Positions 62,701 to 64,000 of a stretch of DNA of 64,000 nt are shown here, piece after piece (position 1 is the stretch's first letter; each line of letters begins with the position of its first letter). A model generated the notes under the pieces. It was not told the DNA's origin. It ran no database searches and saw only the letters and a list, made by a program, of their open reading frames with translations. The position numbers and the translations under genes were made by a program. Where the stretch lies: NCBI GenBank assembly GCA_030141605.1, contig JAQGDQ010000321.1:205956-269955 (forward strand). The letters are read 5' to 3'. This DNA comes from Tubiluchus corallicola (taxonomy: Eukaryota; Priapulida; Priapulimorpha; Priapulimorphida; Tubiluchidae).

Positions 62701-63517
62701 CTTTTTTCTATACTTTGTGTGCTTTACTACAAATTATTGATTTCACTGATTTTTCTTGTAGGTGATTGTGACAGAGACGAATACACAGTTTATTGAACAC
62801 ATCATATTTATCATGAAAAACATTTTAGAAAACAAACCTGAGAATTCATCTGAGCATCTGGGAGTCACCAGCATTGAAGGAATGATGCTGGGCATAGTCA
62901 GGTAAACGGATGATCACTCAAGAGTGACTTGTTGACCTTGTCACTCTTGTTGACCTTCTTGTCAAACATATGATTGCTGTGCTAGAAGTATGTATGTGAA
63001 TCTTGACATATCTTATTTTGATGTATTATTACTTAAAGCTGCTTATTCTGTCAGAAATAGAGTTTTAAGTTCCACTAATGCTCTTGTGAGTGGTATTGTA
63101 AATAATGACTGTTTGTTTTATTCAAAATTATATAACAAATGGTTAAACCTATTATTTGTAAAATTTATCTAAATAGTAATTGTGTTATTGTAATTTTTTG
63201 TAATATCATTCTGTTTCTTGTACTGTATTGTCCTGTATGCTAACTATAGTTGTATGAGTGATGCTTGCAATAAAACCTTTTTTTATTTACTTCTACATAG
63301 CATCTAGCTAGTTACTACCAGTTCTTTAGTAGACTTGCCAAATTTAACACACTGACTTTTAATAATAATTAATACTTTGTATTGCACTGTAGCATAGCAA
63401 CATTTTAATTTTATGAAGTGGAGTAAGTTTGTTTGTTGTATTAGGTATGTGAGACATTTGGACAGCACTGTGCACACAATACACATTAAAACAAAACTCT
63501 GCCATCTAGTAGTGGCT
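44722..63517 (+). CDS. NF1: Neurofibromin, Ras GTPase-activating protein, N-terminal 945 codons (20 exons, continues past the window)
   Basis: Neurofibromin switches off Ras by stimulating GTP hydrolysis. Exons: 44722-44781, 45391-45618, 49156-49224, 50344-50450, 52456-52565, 53791-53934, 54610-54782, 55049-55225, 56089-56295, 57131-57259, 58137-58271, 58534-58647, 58979-59058, 59965-60148, 60538-60681, 61268-61557, 61805-61903, 62362-62533, 62762-62901, 63445-63517. All join in frame (2,835 nt, no stop). Conserved markers include PVEWVQALLTRFEEQ at the start (human PVEWVQAVVSRFDEQ), NKECLINVSKYKF, WPLQI, GQGGSRQ, CVKLCKASTYIN, LMIDC, EIAQEAMEALL, EILKWLREIL, CRQAHIKLE, LELSPALYP-like HELSPALYP and HIKTKLCHL. 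This is the helical N-terminal part and the cysteine/serine-rich domain; the catalytic GAP, Sec14-PH and C-terminal regions lie to the right. Compared with human, exon 14 lacks most of the serine-rich insert and exon 16 lacks the KRRMSH stretch. Human exons 2 and 3 are fused here. The donor after exon 15 (GTTTTA) is weak. The exon 6 acceptor was set by homology. Confidence 0.95.
45860..46867 (+). mobile_element. LINE (CR1/Jockey-type) reverse-transcriptase C-terminus and flank: copy 1 of the 728-bp duplication
   Basis: Conceptual translation gives FRPVVKYACQVWHSSL at about 45,990-46,045, the typical C-terminal block of CR1/Jockey-clade reverse transcriptases, followed by NPNNIIHTLLPDAYTQRYG and degraded sequence. 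Several in-frame stops and frameshifts show it is dead. From 46,140 onward the sequence repeats at exactly 728-bp spacing. It lies in NF1 intron 2. Confidence 0.7.
46868..47595 (+). repeat. Copy 2 of the 728-bp tandem duplication in NF1 intron 2
   Basis: From 46,868 this unit matches copy 1 (from 46,140) with very few differences, for example GAGTTG/AAGTTG at 46,198/46,926 and ATTATG/ATTGTG near 46,393/47,121. So the duplication is recent. The sequence just left of 46,862 instead matches what precedes copy 3. See the finding on unequal exchange. Confidence 0.9.
47528..47990 (+). mobile_element. LINE 3' end: divergent copy 3 of the array
   Basis: A related LINE 3' end, clearly different from copies 1 and 2, with a better preserved C-terminal frame (47,634-47,825) ending LPRCKTERFKSSFISHGLF, a typical C-terminal motif of this LINE group. 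It is followed by a T-rich 3' UTR finishing near TTATTAAACTTATTATCTGA at about 47,990. It is probably one of two ancestral insertions from which the tandem array arose. Confidence 0.65.
48494..48512. repeat. (TAA)n microsatellite in NF1 intron 2
   Basis: About six AAT/TAA repeats. Confidence 0.85.
49648..49890 (-). mobile_element. Tetranucleotide microsatellite with LINE 3'-end-like sequence in NF1 intron 3
   Basis: (GATA)n, GGATGGTTGGATGG and (GACA)n run into GATAGATTGTTTATTAAGCA and an A-rich stretch. Read on the minus strand, this is an A/T-rich 3' UTR ending in a tetranucleotide tail, the same layout as at 32,303. No coding remnant is recognised. Confidence 0.4.
59345..59707. mobile_element. 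hAT-like MITE in NF1 intron 13
   Basis: A 363-bp element with terminal inverted repeats beginning CAGGGGCATTGTAGCCACAG on the left and, in reverse complement, CAGGGGTGCCACCAGCAAAT on the right; both run to ACAGGGGC. CAGGG ends are typical of the hAT superfamily. The flanking 8-bp sequences GAAATAAC and GAAATATT match at six of eight positions, fitting an eroded 8-bp target-site duplication. It has no transposase frame, so it is non-autonomous. Confidence 0.7.
62990..63290 (+). mobile_element. Possible LINE 3' end in NF1 intron 19
   Basis: A 60-codon frame (62,990-63,172) contains YSVRNRVLSS and FYSKLYNKWLN, patterned like the extreme C-terminus of CR1/L2-type reverse transcriptases (YxTRNR...YxGxxLYNxLP). 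It is followed by a T-rich tail with AATAAAA near 63,270. Assignment is by pattern only. Confidence 0.45.
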
Positions 63518-64000
63518 GTAAGTATCTGGTTTTTTTCGTATATTTTAGTTGGCTAAAGTTTGCAATTTCCCACACACAAAAAATTTGTTCTTAAAGTGGA
63601 TTAGAGTTAAGGTTAGGGTATTTAAATTGTGTAGGGAATTGTAAACTCCTTCCCTCAAGTTTCATATGATTACACGTGTTTATGTAATTTTCTTTTGCAT
63701 TCTAAAACCTTTCACTTTTTTTAATTGAACACTCATACAATAGCTGGGTTTTAGTTATTGTGATCTGTACTTGAAAGATACCATTTCAATAGTCTATAAA
63801 CTAAGCCCCTGCTTAAGAATGGTAATGTATATTGCTCAGTGTTACACGAAACTTGCTAAATGAAGCCTTAATAAAATAACGTAAATACATTAGCATGTTT
63901 TCTAATGGCTTATAAAGAAGTTGCTAATGTTATTAAATATTTGGGAAAGTAAACTGACCATTGCAGACGTTATATTGTTTGTTTTTGAATTTCTGTACTT

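Noticed and set aside
1-64000. CRISPR arrays, bacterial operons or phage-like systems
   Set aside because: The only regular arrays are contiguous minisatellites without unique spacers, and the gene structure is clearly that of an animal nucleus.

Overview
The window is nuclear DNA from an animal. It is AT-rich, its genes are split by many GT-AG introns, and it is full of decayed transposon fragments. The best-conserved gene, neurofibromin, reads closer to what I remember of arthropod neurofibromin than to the human protein (for example the HKDYANVG and VVFFMYLWSI stretches). I therefore suggest a protostome invertebrate, possibly an arthropod. The species cannot be fixed from the sequence alone.

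Five protein-coding genes can be supported. From left to right they are: (1) the first coding exon of a sulfonylurea-receptor-type ABC transporter (SUR, ABCC8/ABCC9 class), minus strand, 22,308-22,919, whose remaining exons must lie to the left; (2) a SPATA22 homologue, plus strand, seven exons, 25,113-38,754; (3) a complete five-exon cytochrome P450 of the CYP2 clan, plus strand, 30,900-36,361, lying wholly inside the last intron of SPATA22; (4) an SPT4 (SUPT4H1) homologue, minus strand, three of its exons at 40,610-42,413 with the 5' exon(s) not located; (5) the first 20 coding exons of neurofibromin (NF1), plus strand, 44,722-63,517, running off the right edge. SUR and SPATA22 are divergent, SPATA22 and SPT4 are convergent, and SPT4 and NF1 are divergent. 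They have unrelated jobs (ion-channel regulation, meiotic recombination, oxidative metabolism, transcription elongation, Ras down-regulation) and show no sign of acting as a pathway.

The left third (1-22,307) has no recognisable exon and is best read as SUR intron or flank. It holds a clean solo LTR with a 5-bp target duplication and a heat-shock-type promoter (3,375-3,743), tRNA-derived SINE copies, two degenerate short tandem arrays and a perfect 14-bp hairpin. The introns on the right hold LINE 3' ends, a hAT-like MITE in NF1, a 49-bp minisatellite in SPATA22, a GC-rich insert next to the P450 gene, and a 728-bp tandem duplication in NF1 intron 2 whose middle unit is a recombinant of its two neighbours. 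No CRISPR array, rRNA gene or functional tRNA gene was seen.
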